DNA of 55,982 nucleotides from Clostridia bacterium (lineage in GTDB: Bacteria; Bacillota; Clostridia; Oscillospirales; CAG-272). Of this stretch, positions 9,495-17,032 are shown piece by piece. The notes under the pieces are model-generated. The model saw only the letters and a program-made list of their open reading frames with translations, did not search any database and was not told the origin of the DNA. The position numbers were made by a program, and so were the translations under genes. The stretch lies in the NCBI GenBank assembly GCA_017462795.1, contig JAFTQL010000044.1:1-55982 (forward strand), written 5' to 3'. Within the stretch, counting starts at the first letter, position 1. Each line of letters begins with the position of its first letter.

Positions 9495-10430
9495 TTAATT
9501 GTACTCAAAAACTTTTACCTGTCCGAGGAATGTAGAGCCGTCCACAAGCGTGTCGTCGGCAACGGTTATCTTTTCGGGACACATGTCGCGAAGCAGTGAG
9601 GCGGTAGCTGTTTTGAGCTGTGACTTTCCGCCAAGGACTATTCTTGCCGAGGGAATAGCCATTATCTTTTTTATCTCTCCCGCAAGCACAGCTCCGATAA
9701 AGAAGCTGTAGGTTTCTGCGGGAGCTCTGCCAAGGAGATTCTTTTGCACGCGAACCTTGAAGAGTGCTTCATTTATGCCGTTCTCCAGCGTGTATACACA
9801 GCCCTCGGAAAGGCGTGCCTCATCGATTTCGGAAATGGAAAGATCAACTGCGTCGCGGAGGATGGTGTTGCCCGAAAGAGCGGCTATCATCTCGCCTGTA
9901 AGCATGGTGAAAAATCTTGTGATCCTTCCGTTTTCATCTGTCACTATTATTTTTGAGTGAGAGCCGGGAAGAACGCAAACGCAGTCTCTGGGATCTTCAA
10001 GTAAACCAAAAAGCTCGGTCTCCTCGCCGCGCATCATGTCAAAGTCCTCAAGGCGCTCGCCTGTCAGCCTGACACCTGGGATAAAGTAAAAGGGGAGAGA
10101 GCATATTTCGGGGATATCGTGGCGCTTGATGCTATCATGAAGCTCCTTTGCTCCCGCGGGAGCGGATATGTGAGGAAGCTCATAAAGACCAAACTCGGAG
10201 GTTATCATTCCCGACGCGAGAACACAGGTGATATCATCTTCGCAAAGACTGTATTCGCTGAGAAGATCTGATATCGCATCCTTTATGAAGCGGACAAGCT
10301 CGTCATTTCCCGACATGCTTTTTCTTGCGCCCACGTTGCCCTTGACTGCCCTTAAAACCTTGTTGTCCTCTACCAGCGCGACTCTTGTGTTTGTCGTTCC
10401 GCCGTCTATTGTTATATAGCGCTTCTTCAT
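9495..10430 (-). CDS. dgoK: 2-dehydro-3-deoxygalactonokinase
   Basis: A 311-residue cytoplasmic sugar-acid kinase that phosphorylates 2-keto-3-deoxygalactonate, or a close keto-deoxy sugar acid, before aldol cleavage. The N-terminal phosphate-binding loop DGGTTNTRVALVE, the ASGMITSEFGL segment and MRGEETELFGL followed by LPGSHSKII are characteristic of the DgoK family. Length is usual. AAAGGA precedes ATG. It is the last gene of the three-gene minus operon, 12 bases after the sialidase-fold gene. A matching aldolase of the HpcH/HpaI type is encoded on the divergent arm, which suggests both belong to one sugar-acid pathway, although a DgoA/KdgA-type aldolase would be the usual partner. Confidence 0.88.
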   Translation of the reverse strand: MKKRYITIDGGTTNTRVALVEDNKVLRAVKGNVGARKSMSGNDELVRFIKDAISDLLSEYSLCEDDITCVLASGMITSEFGLYELPHISAPAGAKELHDSIKRHDIPEICSLPFYFIPGVRLTGERLEDFDMMRGEETELFGLLEDPRDCVCVLPGSHSKIIVTDENGRITRFFTMLTGEMIAALSGNTILRDAVDLSISEIDEARLSEGCVYTLENGINEALFKVRVQKNLLGRAPAETYSFFIGAVLAGEIKKIMAIPSARIVLGGKSQLKTATASLLRDMCPEKITVADDTLVDGSTFLGQVKVFEYN

Positions 10431-10442
10431 AAGATATATCCT

Positions 10443-11525
10443 TTAATTTTTTATGATTTTTGATACTGTAATTTCAAGCTCGCCGACCCCTGACACTATG
10501 TGTCCCGCGGCGATATCATCCTCTGTTACCTTTGCCATGAGGATCTCTCGGGCATCGTCCGTGTAATCGCGGTTCTTATCATAGTGCGCGCCCCGCTCTC
10601 TGTCATAGGTTATGTATATCGTTCCGTCCCCGGTTTGCTTGGCATCCGGATAGGACACATTGGAGCGTCCGTCTATGAGCAGATGCCCGTACCATGTCTG
10701 TCCCTCGTCATCAGAGAGCATTGCGGTCAGATTATTGCGTCCCTTGAATCGGTAATGATTGATGAGCAACAGTCTGCCAGAGGCGAGCCTGCCGATATAA
10801 AATCGGGAATTAGGACCGCCGAAGCCGCAGTCATAGCCCTCGCACCATGTCAGACCGCCGTCGGTGGAATGGGAAACATCCACGCCGTATTTTGAACGAA
10901 TGTACATGTTCAGCGAGCCGTCCCTCATCTGTACGAGCATATGCTCATCAAAATGTCTGTTGTATGCCTTGGCAGTGCCTATAAGCTCAAAGGTCTTGCC
11001 GCAGTCGCGGGAGCGGAATACGTGAGCGCCGTCGGGATGAGATCCGTCAGCTCCGCCTACCTCGGCGGTTATAAGTCCCGACTTCCACACGGCACAAGGG
11101 AAGAGCCAGTCTCCGTTGTCGGCGACGGTGGGCTTGTTCAGCATGATATCATATCCAAGCTCTCTTACCTCGCTCCATACAAGCTCATCGTCATCGGGAC
11201 GGTCGCAAATGACAAATTCTATTCTGTTTTGGGGCATTACCGCCCATACGAACCATAGCCGCTTCAGCGGGTCTATCCACAGACAGCAGTCATATGCCCG
11301 CGCGTTCTTTCCCATGTCGGCAACGGCAATGGGCTCGGAAAAGCTCCTGCCGCCGTCATTGCTGACCACCAAAGCGCCGTAGTTGCCCATTTCCTCGGTA
11401 GTGCCGCCGCTGTAAAAGGATACGAATATCCGTCCCTTTTCGGTCACCTCTATGGAAGGAATACCCTGCCAATGTCTTGTTTGCGTATAATAGTTTTTCA
11501 GTGCCTCTTTATCTGTTATAAGCAT
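10443..11525 (-). CDS. Sialidase-fold (BNR repeat) protein, cytoplasmic
   Basis: A 360-residue six-bladed beta-propeller protein of the sialidase superfamily. Four Asp-box repeats (S-x-D-x-G-x-T/S-F/W) are at residues 55-63, 172-180, 220-228 and 271-279. No signal peptide is present, so unlike typical bacterial sialidases it acts inside the cell, presumably on imported oligosaccharides. In this fold many members are not sialidases; rhamnogalacturonan- and ulosonic-acid-active enzymes exist. The neighbours (GH28-like beta-helix protein and dgoK) point to pectin-type or acidic-sugar substrates. AAGGAC is the ribosome site. Specific activity is not assigned. Confidence 0.8.
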   Translation of the reverse strand: MLITDKEALKNYYTQTRHWQGIPSIEVTEKGRIFVSFYSGGTTEEMGNYGALVVSNDGGRSFSEPIAVADMGKNARAYDCCLWIDPLKRLWFVWAVMPQNRIEFVICDRPDDDELVWSEVRELGYDIMLNKPTVADNGDWLFPCAVWKSGLITAEVGGADGSHPDGAHVFRSRDCGKTFELIGTAKAYNRHFDEHMLVQMRDGSLNMYIRSKYGVDVSHSTDGGLTWCEGYDCGFGGPNSRFYIGRLASGRLLLINHYRFKGRNNLTAMLSDDEGQTWYGHLLIDGRSNVSYPDAKQTGDGTIYITYDRERGAHYDKNRDYTDDAREILMAKVTEDDIAAGHIVSGVGELEITVSKIIKN

Positions 11526-11534
11526 AATACGTCC

Positions 11535-12848
11535 TTATATGGCTTTTGTGTGGAAGGGCTCGGTCGCCTCCGTGATGCTGTCCTCAAATCCGCAGATGCC
11601 CACCGCTTTGAGCTTGCCGTTCCCGCCCCATGATCTGAGCGCCTTGCCTGATACGTTTCCGGCACTTACATTTTCAAGTGTTATTTCCTTGAAGTTAGCG
11701 GTGCGGATGAGCTCGGTCTGCTCAGTCGCGAATGTGAAGCTGCAATCCTTTATGCTTATCGTCACGGGATTCTCTGCGTCTCCGTAAGCGCAGAGCGACA
11801 TGCCTACATTGGTGGCACTCACGTTCTCAAAGCTTATGCTTTCAAGGGCTCTGTTGGATTGCCATACCTCGTTGCCTGAATAATTGAAGTGCAGGAAGCG
11901 CTCAAGATTCTCAAAGGAGCAGTTGCGCATGAGTATATTGCCGGGAGCGTTGCGCACCGTGAGCGTGAAGTCGGAGTAGTAGGTAAAGGCGGAAAGAGTG
12001 GTCTTTCTGCCGCTCTGAGAGGGCGCGCCGTCTCTCTTTTCTTCCTTTGTGAGTGAGCCGCGGAAGCAGAAGCGGGGAGGACCCACCAGAGTACAGTTCT
12101 CGATGAGGACGTCCGTTCCGCCCAGACGGAAGGAGCTGCATGCGGTGTTGAACAGACAGTTTCTTACGGTAAGACCGCGGATGTCAAAGCCTGCCACGCA
12201 GTCGTCTCCCGTGTACATCTTGCAGTTTTCCACTAAAATATTATCACAGCTTCCCGTGTGAACTCCGTCGTGTCCCGCGAGGATGGTTATACCGCTGAAG
12301 GTAAGATTTTCGCAGAAATATCCGCAGTGTGCCCAGTTGCCCGTGTCCTTGATGGTATACCCGCGAAATTCAAGATTTTTGCAATGATACATGCTGATAC
12401 CGTGAACGCCTCTGTAATGTTCCTCGCCGATCTCGTCATAGCTGTTACAGCCATCGATCACAGCACCTTCCTCGGCGATTATACTTGCGTTCTCGGCGTA
12501 TACAAGGCGGATTATGGCGTTTGTCCAGCGGCTGCCGCACTTTCTTATAAAATCGTTGTTGCGCGCGGGATTTGCCTTTGCCCACAGAACATCCGTCTTT
12601 TCACATTCGGGAAGGGGCTCAAGTGTGTCTTCAGCCAGAATGTTGTATGCCTCGATGTCACGTGTGGCAATAAGTCTTACGCCGCCTTTAAGGAAGAGCG
12701 TGACATTTGAGCGCAGACGGATACCTTTTATATGATATTCGCCGTCCTCAACAGTGACTCTTCCTCCGCCCGAGCGAAAGCAATCGTCTATAGCGTTCTG
12801 TATCGCTGAGGTGTGATCCGTACATTTGTTGTTGATAAAAATGTTCAT
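11535..12848 (-). CDS. GH28-like right-handed parallel beta-helix protein, cytoplasmic
   Basis: A 437-residue beta-helix protein related to polygalacturonases (GH28). The opening CTDHTSAIQNAIDDCFRSGG and later beta-helix rungs are typical. Segments GHDGVHT (192-198) and GDDCVAG (214-220) match the first two catalytic motifs of GH28, but the expected Gly-His-Gly motif is replaced by SSFRLGG (238-244), so the usual catalytic His is absent. It has no signal peptide. It may be a divergent hydrolase of imported oligogalacturonide-like chains or a non-hydrolytic relative. The AAGGAG site lies an unusually long 16 bases before ATG, although an in-frame stop just upstream excludes an earlier start. 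It is the first gene of the minus operon. Confidence 0.8.
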   Translation of the reverse strand: MNIFINNKCTDHTSAIQNAIDDCFRSGGGRVTVEDGEYHIKGIRLRSNVTLFLKGGVRLIATRDIEAYNILAEDTLEPLPECEKTDVLWAKANPARNNDFIRKCGSRWTNAIIRLVYAENASIIAEEGAVIDGCNSYDEIGEEHYRGVHGISMYHCKNLEFRGYTIKDTGNWAHCGYFCENLTFSGITILAGHDGVHTGSCDNILVENCKMYTGDDCVAGFDIRGLTVRNCLFNTACSSFRLGGTDVLIENCTLVGPPRFCFRGSLTKEEKRDGAPSQSGRKTTLSAFTYYSDFTLTVRNAPGNILMRNCSFENLERFLHFNYSGNEVWQSNRALESISFENVSATNVGMSLCAYGDAENPVTISIKDCSFTFATEQTELIRTANFKEITLENVSAGNVSGKALRSWGGNGKLKAVGICGFEDSITEATEPFHTKAI

Positions 12849-12904
12849 AATAGACTTTTACGATCTCCTTTTTATAAAAAATAAAATTTAATATTGACAA
12901 TATC

Positions 12905-12933
12905 TTGACAATATGCTTAATTTGTGCTATAAT
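12905..12933 (+). promoter_or_regulatory. Promoter P1 of the sugar-acid locus (plus strand)
   Basis: TTGACA 12905-12910 and TATAAT 12928-12933, spacer 17 bases, both exact consensus. Start of transcription near 12940 falls inside operator O1. A second TTGACAATAT copy lies just upstream at 12894. Confidence 0.8.
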
Positions 12934-12935
12934 TA

Positions 12936-12949
12936 TGTAAGCGTTTACA
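12936..12949. promoter_or_regulatory. LacI/CRE-type operator O1
   Basis: TGTAAGCGTTTACA, an inverted repeat (arms TGTAA and TTACA) with central CG, of the type bound by LacI-family regulators; it also satisfies the CcpA cre pattern. It covers the P1 start point and lies downstream of the divergent minus promoter. Confidence 0.82.
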
Positions 12950-12984
12950 GTTACTTGGATATCACTGTGCCCCGATATGCATTA

Positions 12985-13013
12985 AGTGTATCACAGTTCC
13001 CCCGAAAAGTCAA
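12985..13013 (-). promoter_or_regulatory. Divergent promoter for beta-helix/sialidase/dgoK operon
   Basis: Minus-strand TTGACT (13013-13008), 17-base spacer, TACACT (12990-12985). Transcription would start near 12978, pass through operator O1 and reach the gene at 12848. Confidence 0.65.
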
Positions 13014-13067
13014 GAGGATTTTGATCTGAAGTGAAATTTATGAGTTTACGGAAGAATAAAAAAACTA

Positions 13068-13096
13068 TTGACAAAATGCGGGGCAGGTGGTATAAT
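13068..13096 (+). promoter_or_regulatory. Promoter P2 of aldolase operon
   Basis: TTGACA 13068-13073 and TATAAT 13091-13096, spacer 17 bases, exact consensus boxes, with an operator right after the -10 box. Confidence 0.88.
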
Positions 13097-13104
13097 AGGG
13101 AATG

Positions 13105-13118
13105 TGTAAGCGTTTACA
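13105..13118. promoter_or_regulatory. LacI/CRE-type operator O2
   Basis: TGTAAGCGTTTACA, identical to O1 and 169 bases from it (about 16 helical turns), overlapping the P2 start point. This spacing would permit looping by a LacI-type repressor. Confidence 0.85.
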
Positions 13119-13165
13119 TGCTTGCGGAATGTGTTAAGGGTTATTAAATGAAAGGAGAATATATA

Positions 13166-13930
13166 ATGACAAAATACGAAGCATTAAAGAGCAAATTTCA
13201 AAATCAGGAGCTTGTAGTGGGAACTACCATCTCTCTTATCAACAGTTCACTTCTTGTTGAGAAGATGAACCGTCCTGATCTCGACTACATTTTATTTGAT
13301 GCCGAGCACGGTGTGTTTGACGCTCAGAATGTTGTTACAAATCTTCAGGTGTGCAGGCTCATGGGACTGCCCTCTGTCGTTCGTGTTCAGGACAGTGAGT
13401 ATTTCCTTGCGGCAAAGCTCATAGACATGGGCGCAGACGGATTTATGCTCCCCAGAACCGAGACGCTTGATCAGCTCAGAGTCGCTGTGGACGCTCTTCT
13501 GTTCTCTCCCGTTGGAAGAAAGGGAATGGGCGGTCACGGTCAGTTCAGACCGGGTGAGAAATTTGCTGATTTTCCTAAGACAAGATTCCTTCTTCCTCAG
13601 ATAGAGTCTCCCAAGGGTATCGAAAATCTCCCCTCCATGCTTGAGAATTACGGCGAATTTATCGATGCCATCATGATCGGTCCTTACGATATGTCCGCTA
13701 TGGTGGGAACTCCTCAGGATATTACAAGCCCCATCATGCTTGAGTCTATTCAGAAGGTATTCGATATCTGTAAGAAGTACGGCAAGTCCTGTGGCATTTT
13801 CTGCGACGATGAGGTAAAGGCACAGTTGTTCCGCGACATGGGCGCCAATGTTTTGTGGGTTGCTACGGACGGAGTTTTCTTTGCCCGTGGTTACAATGAT
13901 ATCATGAACAAGGTGATGGAAATAAAATAA
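13166..13930 (+). CDS. HpcH/HpaI-family aldolase (2-keto-3-deoxy sugar acid aldolase)
   Basis: A 254-residue class II aldolase that splits 2-keto-3-deoxy acids into pyruvate and an aldehyde. Family residues are visible: the His of DAEHGVFD, the Arg of PSVVRVQDSE, the Glu of PQIESPKGIEN and the Asp of IGPYDMSAMVG, which bind pyruvate and the divalent metal. Relatives act on 2-keto-3-deoxy-L-rhamnonate, 2-keto-3-deoxyglucarate or 4-hydroxy-2-ketoheptanedioate. ATG 13166 is chosen because AAAGGAG precedes it; an upstream ATG at 13148 lies before that site. It is the first gene of the operon, driven by P2 and covered by operator O2. Its stop overlaps the esterase start by one base. Confidence 0.88.
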   Translation: MTKYEALKSKFQNQELVVGTTISLINSSLLVEKMNRPDLDYILFDAEHGVFDAQNVVTNLQVCRLMGLPSVVRVQDSEYFLAAKLIDMGADGFMLPRTETLDQLRVAVDALLFSPVGRKGMGGHGQFRPGEKFADFPKTRFLLPQIESPKGIENLPSMLENYGEFIDAIMIGPYDMSAMVGTPQDITSPIMLESIQKVFDICKKYGKSCGIFCDDEVKAQLFRDMGANVLWVATDGVFFARGYNDIMNKVMEIK

Positions 13931-14604
13931 TGCCGATGTATGAAAAATTATATTTCGATAATGAGGGTGGCAAAAGCTTTCATTACCTGAAATATACCCC
14001 TGAGTCTGAGGATAAGCAGAGAAAACTGCCGCTTGTTGTATTTATGCACGGTGCGGGAGAGCGCGGCGAGGAGGACGGCAGTGAACTTGATCTTGTCGCC
14101 CGCCACGGCTTTTTCAAAAAGGTGGCAAGGGGGAAGGAATATCCCTTTATGATGGTTGGACCTCAGTGCCCGAAAAATGAGTATTGGGGAAGCTACCTTG
14201 AGTCACTCAACAGCTTTCTTGACTACATAATAGACGAAAACAATATTGACACCGACCGTATATATCTTACAGGACTTTCCATGGGCGGAACGGCAACATG
14301 GCTGTGGGCTCTCGGCAACCCAGAGCGCTTTGCCGCTATAGCGCCTGTTTGCGGACAGGGCATAAACTGGTATGCGGGTAAGCTTACAGATATGCCTGTT
14401 CGTGTGTATCACGGAGATATAGATGAGGTGGTTTCTGTCCACGAAAGCGTTGAGATGGTGTCTTCCATCAACAGAAAGGGCGGTCACGCAACGCTCAAGC
14501 TCTTTCACGGAGTCAAGCACAATGCATGGGATTATGCCTTTGAGGACGAGATGGTGGAATGGCTTTTGCAATATCCTATTTCAGAAGAGGGTAATAAGCA
14601 GTAA
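13930..14604 (+). CDS. Alpha/beta-hydrolase esterase (PHB-depolymerase/dienelactone-hydrolase type)
   Basis: A 224-residue cytoplasmic serine hydrolase. It has the oxyanion-side VVFMHGAGERGE, the nucleophile elbow GLSMGGTATW, an acid in HGDIDEVV and the catalytic His in HGVKHNAWDYAF, an intact triad. Such single-domain esterases often remove acetyl or feruloyl groups from plant oligosaccharides. The start ATG is in TAATG with the aldolase stop, indicating translational coupling. The context suggests deacylation of imported sugar-acid oligomers or ring-opening of a lactone; the substrate is inferred, not seen. Confidence 0.82.
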   Translation: MPMYEKLYFDNEGGKSFHYLKYTPESEDKQRKLPLVVFMHGAGERGEEDGSELDLVARHGFFKKVARGKEYPFMMVGPQCPKNEYWGSYLESLNSFLDYIIDENNIDTDRIYLTGLSMGGTATWLWALGNPERFAAIAPVCGQGINWYAGKLTDMPVRVYHGDIDEVVSVHESVEMVSSINRKGGHATLKLFHGVKHNAWDYAFEDEMVEWLLQYPISEEGNKQ

Positions 14605-14642
14605 TAAACCGAAAAGAATTTTATTCTTTGGAAAGGAAAAAC

Positions 14643-15602
14643 ATGAAGATCGTAGTTTTGGATCATCCGAGGGAAAATCCCGGAGAGATAGATTGGAGTC
14701 AGCTTGAGAGACTTGGCGAGACAAGGATATATTCCCGCGCTCCCGCCGATAAGCTTATTGAGACCATAGGAGATGCCGAGGTAGTGTTTCTGAATAAGAG
14801 TCCCCTGACACGTGAGGTCATTGAGGCATGTCCAAATATCAAGTATATATCGGTTATCGCTACGGGCTATAACACCGTTGATGTAAAGGCGGCGGCGGAG
14901 CGGGGAATACTCGTATCCAATGTTCCTTCCTACGGCACTGGCGCTATCGCTCAGCACGCCATCGCTCTGCTTATGGAGATCACCAATCACATAGCGTACA
15001 ACGACGCCGAGGTGAGAAAGGGCAGACAGGGCGAGCAGGCGGGTGACTGGTGCTTCTGGGATTACCCTTGTATAGAACTTGAAAACAAGACAATGGGTAT
15101 TATAGGACTGGGACGTATCGGACAGTACGTTGCCCGCGCGGCTGTGGCATTCGGCATGAAGGTAATAGCCTTTGATAAGTTTGAGAGCGATGAGATGAAG
15201 GGGATCGGGGTTGAATACGTTGATCTCGACACGCTTTATGCCAATGCGGACGTTATTTCTCTGCATTGCCCCCTCTTTGAGGATACCAAGGGAATGATAA
15301 ACAAGGACAGTATTGCTAAGATGAAGAACGGCGTTATTCTCATAAATAACAGCCGTGGAGCTCTTGTTGACGAGCAGGCTCTTGCTGACGCTCTTGTCAG
15401 CGGCAAGGTGTACGCGGCGGGGCTTGACGCGATGGATCCCGAGCCTCCCTCACTGGATAATCCTCTCTTTAAAGCGCCAAATTGCTTTATAACTCCACAC
15501 ATAAGCTGGGCGGCACTTGAGTGCAGACAGAGGCTTGTTAGGTACGCTATTGACAATTTTGAGGCTTTTTTGGCAGGAAAACCGACAAATATCGTAAACT
15601 GA
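14643..15602 (+). CDS. D-2-hydroxyacid dehydrogenase (glycerate/hydroxypyruvate reductase type)
   Basis: A 319-residue NAD(P)-dependent dehydrogenase. The Rossmann motif GIIGLGRIGQYVARAAVAFG lies mid-protein, and the catalytic Arg (NNSRGALVDEQAL), Glu (MDPEPPS) and His (ITPHISWA) are in place. It resembles the glycerate dehydrogenase branch. With an HpcH-type aldolase upstream, a plausible role is reduction of the aldehyde or keto-acid product of the pathway. ATG 14643 follows GGAAAGGAAAA; an upstream ATG at 14628 lies before this site. It ends the operon; no clear terminator precedes the regulator promoter. Confidence 0.88.
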   Translation: MKIVVLDHPRENPGEIDWSQLERLGETRIYSRAPADKLIETIGDAEVVFLNKSPLTREVIEACPNIKYISVIATGYNTVDVKAAAERGILVSNVPSYGTGAIAQHAIALLMEITNHIAYNDAEVRKGRQGEQAGDWCFWDYPCIELENKTMGIIGLGRIGQYVARAAVAFGMKVIAFDKFESDEMKGIGVEYVDLDTLYANADVISLHCPLFEDTKGMINKDSIAKMKNGVILINNSRGALVDEQALADALVSGKVYAAGLDAMDPEPPSLDNPLFKAPNCFITPHISWAALECRQRLVRYAIDNFEAFLAGKPTNIVN

Positions 15603-15624
15603 ACGTCTTAATTTTGTATTTTTA

Positions 15625-15653
15625 TTGACAAATCGGTCCATTTTTGCTATAAT
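15625..15653 (+). promoter_or_regulatory. Promoter of LacI-family regulator gene
   Basis: TTGACA 15625-15630 and TATAAT 15648-15653 with a 17-base spacer. No TGTAAGCG operator is seen here, so the regulator does not obviously repress itself through the same site. Confidence 0.85.
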
Positions 15654-15691
15654 ATTCTGTATAGGATATTGTAACGAAAGTGAGTAAGACC

Positions 15692-16735
15692 ATGCAGGAA
15701 AAAAGAAAAACAATATACGACATTGCCGCAGAGCTTGGCGTGTCGATCGCCGCGGTTAGCCGCGCCTTTGATCCAAGCTCCAAGCTCAGTCGGGAGAAAA
15801 GAGACCTCATTCTTGCAACCGCCAAGAAATACGGCTATACTCCCAATAAGATGGCATCAAGGCTGTCGATGAATGAGATAAAGATCGGTGTAGTTAATTT
15901 CAGCTACATAAAGGTCTACTATTCCGAGATCATCGAGGGTATCAAGGATGCTTGGAATAACCTTAAGGACTATAAGGTGGATTGCGACATGCGTATTCTC
16001 CAAAGAGGTGAGAACACCATGGAGGAGGCACTGGCGGTGCTTGATGAGTTCTATGCCAATCACTATGACGGGGTCATCATAAGCGGTATGTACGAGGACT
16101 GCGTCGTGACGAAGGTGAATAAGCTGGTGGAGGCGGGTATCCGTGTGGCTACCTTGCAGTATGACCTCGGAAACAGTAAAAGACATTTTTCCTGTCTGAG
16201 TAACTATAACGTGATAGGAGAGATGGCGGCTCAGCTTTGCGGAATGCTTTTGCGTGATGTGAAGAACAGAAAGACAGTCATGTTCACGGGTAACAAGGTG
16301 TCGCCTACCCATCAGACGCTTATAGAGGCATTCTGCAACGGCGCTAAGAAGTATAACGTGGATATCGTCGATATCTACGATACCCGTGATGATCCCGAGT
16401 GCGCAAGAGAGATGGTCATCAAGGCGTTTGGGGAGTATCCCGATATCGCCGCGATATACGCCAGCTCCGCCAACTCCGTGCCTATCTGCAGATATCTTGA
16501 GGGTATTGAGCACGGTAAGGATATAGCCTTTGTGGCATCGGACGTTTTTCCGGACCTGCACCCGTATATTGAAAACGGATATATAGACGCAACCATATAT
16601 CAGGAGCCTTATAAAATGGGCTATGTGGCTTTTGATAAGCTTTATCATTCATTGGCTGACAATGAGGTCACAAGGGGCATTATTATGAGTACCCCTCGGG
16701 TAGTCATGTCGTCAAATCTGTACTATTACAAATAA
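15692..16735 (+). CDS. LacI-family transcriptional regulator
   Basis: A 347-residue DNA-binding protein. The N-terminal helix-turn-helix KTIYDIAAELGVSIAAVSRAF and hinge region YTPNKMASRLS are typical LacI, followed by a periplasmic-binding-like sugar-sensing domain (IAAIYASSANSVPICRYLEG, IAFVASDVFPDLHPYI). It most likely binds the TGTAAGCG-type operators at 12936, 13105, 16847 and 16960 and releases them on binding a sugar or sugar acid. The start ATG 15692 follows AAAGTGAG; a GTG at 15680 is an alternative. The gene sits between the two operator-bearing regions, as expected for a local regulator. Confidence 0.92.
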   Translation: MQEKRKTIYDIAAELGVSIAAVSRAFDPSSKLSREKRDLILATAKKYGYTPNKMASRLSMNEIKIGVVNFSYIKVYYSEIIEGIKDAWNNLKDYKVDCDMRILQRGENTMEEALAVLDEFYANHYDGVIISGMYEDCVVTKVNKLVEAGIRVATLQYDLGNSKRHFSCLSNYNVIGEMAAQLCGMLLRDVKNRKTVMFTGNKVSPTHQTLIEAFCNGAKKYNVDIVDIYDTRDDPECAREMVIKAFGEYPDIAAIYASSANSVPICRYLEGIEHGKDIAFVASDVFPDLHPYIENGYIDATIYQEPYKMGYVAFDKLYHSLADNEVTRGIIMSTPRVVMSSNLYYYK

Positions 16736-16846
16736 TTAATAAAAATTTTCCCAAAAAAGTGAGACGGCTTCTGCGGACTGCCCGTATTCCGCAGAGGTCG
16801 GCTCGATCGGTAAATCAGGTCAACAATACGGTCGTTTGTTAAAATG

Positions 16847-16860
16847 TGTAAGCGGTTGCA
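16847..16860. promoter_or_regulatory. LacI-like operator O3
   Basis: TGTAAGCGGTTGCA, differing from O1/O2 at two of 14 positions. Confidence 0.7.
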
Positions 16861-16959
16861 TGATTTTACAGACGAAAGCTGTATTTTGAAATAAAACAAT
16901 ATTCTATTACGATATCCGAGTTGATTTCATGTGAGAGGAGGTAGATCTGTATTATATTA

Positions 16960-16973
16960 TGTAAGCTGTTGCA
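16960..16973. promoter_or_regulatory. LacI-like operator O4
   Basis: TGTAAGCTGTTGCA, differing from O3 at one position and directly after an AT-rich -10-like stretch. It is 113 bases from O3. Confidence 0.68.
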
Positions 16974-17032
16974 TAGCAATGTGACCCAATAGGCGTCCAT
17001 TAATTTTTGAAAAAAAGAAAGAGGTAAATGAA

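Larger units (their letters stand above)
16736..17032. other. Regulatory region before the solute-binding lipoprotein gene
   Basis: About 300 bases with no gene. It holds an 8-pair dyad (16770-16777 with 16788-16795) without a T run, and two LacI-like operators. No convincing -35/-10 pair was found, although TATTATATTAT lies directly before the second operator. The gene after it has GAAAGAGG as ribosome site. Confidence 0.6.

Noticed and set aside
12960..12996. ACTGTG...CACAGT dyad between the divergent promoters
   Set aside because: Six-pair arms with a wide spacer; part of it overlaps the -10 box of the minus promoter. Too weak to call a second regulator site.
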